A stretch of DNA of 64,000 nucleotides from Arthrobacter sp. MSA 4-2 (lineage in GTDB: Bacteria; Actinomycetota; Actinomycetes; Actinomycetales; Micrococcaceae). Position numbers and translations under genes: made by a program. The stretch spans positions 106,425 through 170,424 of the forward strand of contig NZ_JAEKGC010000010.1 in NCBI RefSeq assembly GCF_016405885.1. Direction: 5' to 3'. Below, piece after piece: positions 62,631 through 64,000 of the stretch. A model generated the notes under the pieces. The model had not been told where the DNA came from. It searched no databases and saw nothing but the letters and a program-made list of their open reading frames with translations. The number at the start of each line of letters is the position of its first letter. Position 1 is the first letter of the stretch.

Positions 62631-64000
62631 ATGCCACGCCGTCATGTCAACAGCTTCGAGGTACTGGGCCTCGACGCCGACCCCACCCCCGGGGACCCTG
62701 AGGCCCTGCTGGGGAAGCTCGTCCCCACGTACACCAGCCTCGGCGACGACGCCGCCGCTGCAGCCGACGTCCTCACCAGCCAGGAAGTGACAGAGGGGCG
62801 CGGAGAGGCGATGGAAAAGCTTCGGGAGGTGGTCGGCACGAAGTATCCGGAGAAGCTGCGCAAGGCCGCGACGTCCTTCCGCGAGGCGGCGGAGGCCTAC
62901 TCGGCCTACGCCCGGACGCTCTCCGAGACCCAGAGCGAGATCGACCGCGCCATGGACCAGGCGCTGCCCGTCGCGACCCTCGCGGCCGAAGCTCCGCCGC
63001 AGCCCGCCTCGGACGCCAGCGCCGACGACCGCCGAGCCGCCCAGCAGCGCGGGGCGCAGATCGACGACGCACGCGGCGTGCTCACCGGAGCCCGGAGGCT
63101 GGCCGCCGACGCCAAGGCGCTGCGCGAGCAGGCCGCCGGAAAGCTGAGCGACGAGCTCGAGCACGTCACCGTGGTGCCCGCGCGCAGCCTGTTCCAGAAA
63201 TTCCTCGAATGGTTCAAGAACAACCCCGTACTCCAGATCATCCTGGGCATCGTGGTCGGCATCGTCAGCATCTTCTTCCCCATCGTCGGCTTCGCACTGG
63301 GGGCGCTCACCTTCGGGCTTCTCACAGCGTTCAATACCCTGGCCACGGGCAAGCTCGACGTCGGCGCGCTCGTCGTCGGATTCCTGACCCTCGGTTTCGG
63401 CGGAGGCATGGCCGCCATCCGCCTGATCCCCTCGATAGGGGCCAAGGTGGGCCGTGCGACCTCCAGTGCAGGCCGGTTCCTGACGTCGCTGCCCGGTCCC
63501 ATCGGGCCCGGCCTCCGCTCGACCGGTGACTTTATCCGCAACTCGCCGATCCTCAAGAAGGCGCTGCTGGGATCCACCGAAGGTTTCGTGCCGGGAGCGG
63601 TGATCAACTCGATCGGCGGTGCCATCAATGCCAAGAACGGCACACCGTTCAACGCTGCAGTGATTTTCACCGGTGCGCTCGCCGGCGGCTTTGCCGGAGG
63701 CGCCGGCGGGGCGCTCGCCACCCGCTTCGGCCCGGGGCTCAACTCGGCCTTCGGTAAGACGGGCGCGTCCGCTCCGCCTGCGACGAGGAGTGCGCCGCCC
63801 GTGAACCCGGCGCCCGCACCGGCGCCCGTACCGGCCCCTGCACCGGCCCCGGCTCCTGTCGCCCCTCCGGCGCCCTCCCGGCCCGCCACGCCGGACGTGC
63901 AGCCGGCACCGGGAACGCCCGCCCCGTCGCGTCCTGCCTCGCCGGCGCCCTCCACGCAGTCGGAGTTTGAGACAGCGCCGTCGACTCCCGTGACCGGCAG
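62631..64000 (+). CDS. Putative T7SS-secreted (polymorphic toxin-like) protein, 3' end cut by window
   Basis: This frame starts at ATG 62631, directly after the eccC stop (TAG ATG), and stays open for 456 codons to the window edge. The N-terminus SFEVLGLDADPTPGDPEALL matches the signal module of putative T7SS-secreted proteins. A helical WXG-like bundle follows (AMEKLREVVGTKYPEKLRKA, YARTLSETQSEIDRAMD). Next come a hydrophobic region (about 197-265; PVLQIILGIVVGIVSIFFPI), a Gly/Ala-rich segment and a Pro/Ala-rich linker (about 381-445; NPAPAPAPVPAPAPAPAP). In such proteins the linker precedes a C-terminal effector or toxin domain, here beyond the window. GAGAGGA lies upstream. The toxin function is inferred. 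Confidence 0.8.
   Translation, partial: MPRRHVNSFEVLGLDADPTPGDPEALLGKLVPTYTSLGDDAAAAADVLTSQEVTEGRGEAMEKLREVVGTKYPEKLRKAATSFREAAEAYSAYARTLSETQSEIDRAMDQALPVATLAAEAPPQPASDASADDRRAAQQRGAQIDDARGVLTGARRLAADAKALREQAAGKLSDELEHVTVVPARSLFQKFLEWFKNNPVLQIILGIVVGIVSIFFPIVGFALGALTFGLLTAFNTLATGKLDVGALVVGFLTLGFGGGMAAIRLIPSIGAKVGRATSSAGRFLTSLPGPIGPGLRSTGDFIRNSPILKKALLGSTEGFVPGAVINSIGGAINAKNGTPFNAAVIFTGALAGGFAGGAGGALATRFGPGLNSAFGKTGASAPPATRSAPPVNPAPAPAPVPAPAPAPAPVAPPAPSRPATPDVQPAPGTPAPSRPASPAPSTQSEFETAPSTPVTG

Overview
The window is about 70% GC and its gene order is that of the origin-proximal arm of an Actinobacteria chromosome. It reads: DUF3566 protein, tRNA-Ile, DLW-39 small protein, tRNA-Ala, ppiA, rhomboid, crgA, pabA, pknB-pknA-pbpA-rodA-pstP-fhaB-fhaA, tRNA-Leu. 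In this lineage that block lies just downstream of dnaA-dnaN-recF-gyrB-gyrA. The small proteins (DLW-39, DUF5997, DUF6328, TIGR02611) and the ImuA'/ImuB/DnaE2 block fit an Arthrobacter-like member of the Micrococcaceae. This assignment is an inference; no rRNA gene is present. No transposase, integrase or CRISPR array was found.

Layout. (1) 1-16.4 kb: conserved cell-envelope and cell-division core. The minus-strand run fhaA-fhaB-pstP-rodA-pbpA-pknA-pknB is translationally coupled through ATGA, GTGA and TTGA overlaps. A non-coding stretch at 4.3-4.6 kb carries a dense cluster of DnaA boxes. (2) 16.7-25 kb: tRNA-Leu, then the damage-inducible mutasome imuA'-imuB-dnaE2 behind a LexA box, a divergent DUF5997/LysR-like pair and a GAF-ANTAR regulator. 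(3) 25-30.4 kb: stress and housekeeping genes (SRPBCC, PstS-like lipoprotein, SDR, Hsp20 with both HspR-type and HrcA-type operators, tRNA-Val, NhaA). (4) 30.4-34.7 kb: two-component NHEJ repair (ku and ligD) with a small membrane protein and an SRPBCC protein. (5) 34.7-47 kb: phosphoketolase, a RelA/SpoT-domain protein, a quinone-detoxification-like operon, sugar kinase, HAD phosphatase, GDPD, small membrane proteins and an APH-like phosphotransferase.

(6) 47.2-48.8 kb: a rifampicin monooxygenase (Rox/Iri type) preceded by a rifamycin-associated element. (7) 48.8-55.3 kb: an Amadori-product (fructosamine) uptake and catabolism cluster made of FrlB-like deglycase, FrlD-like kinase, LacI regulator, binding protein and two permeases. 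The same 14-bp operator precedes both transcription units. (8) 55.6-64 kb: a LURP-one protein, then a type VII secretion locus. The locus holds a LysM-like membrane protein, a WXG100-size protein lacking the WXG motif, an FHA-EccC/EssC ATPase and the first 456 codons of a large T7SS-secreted protein cut by the window edge. Two T7SS promoter regions share an unusual motif, GGGCGTTGAACC-N16-CGTGT.

A recurrent regulatory feature is a TAnnnT box 6-7 nt before a GTG or ATG start, which suggests several leaderless transcripts. All functional calls come from reading motifs, gene order and family knowledge; no database search was run.
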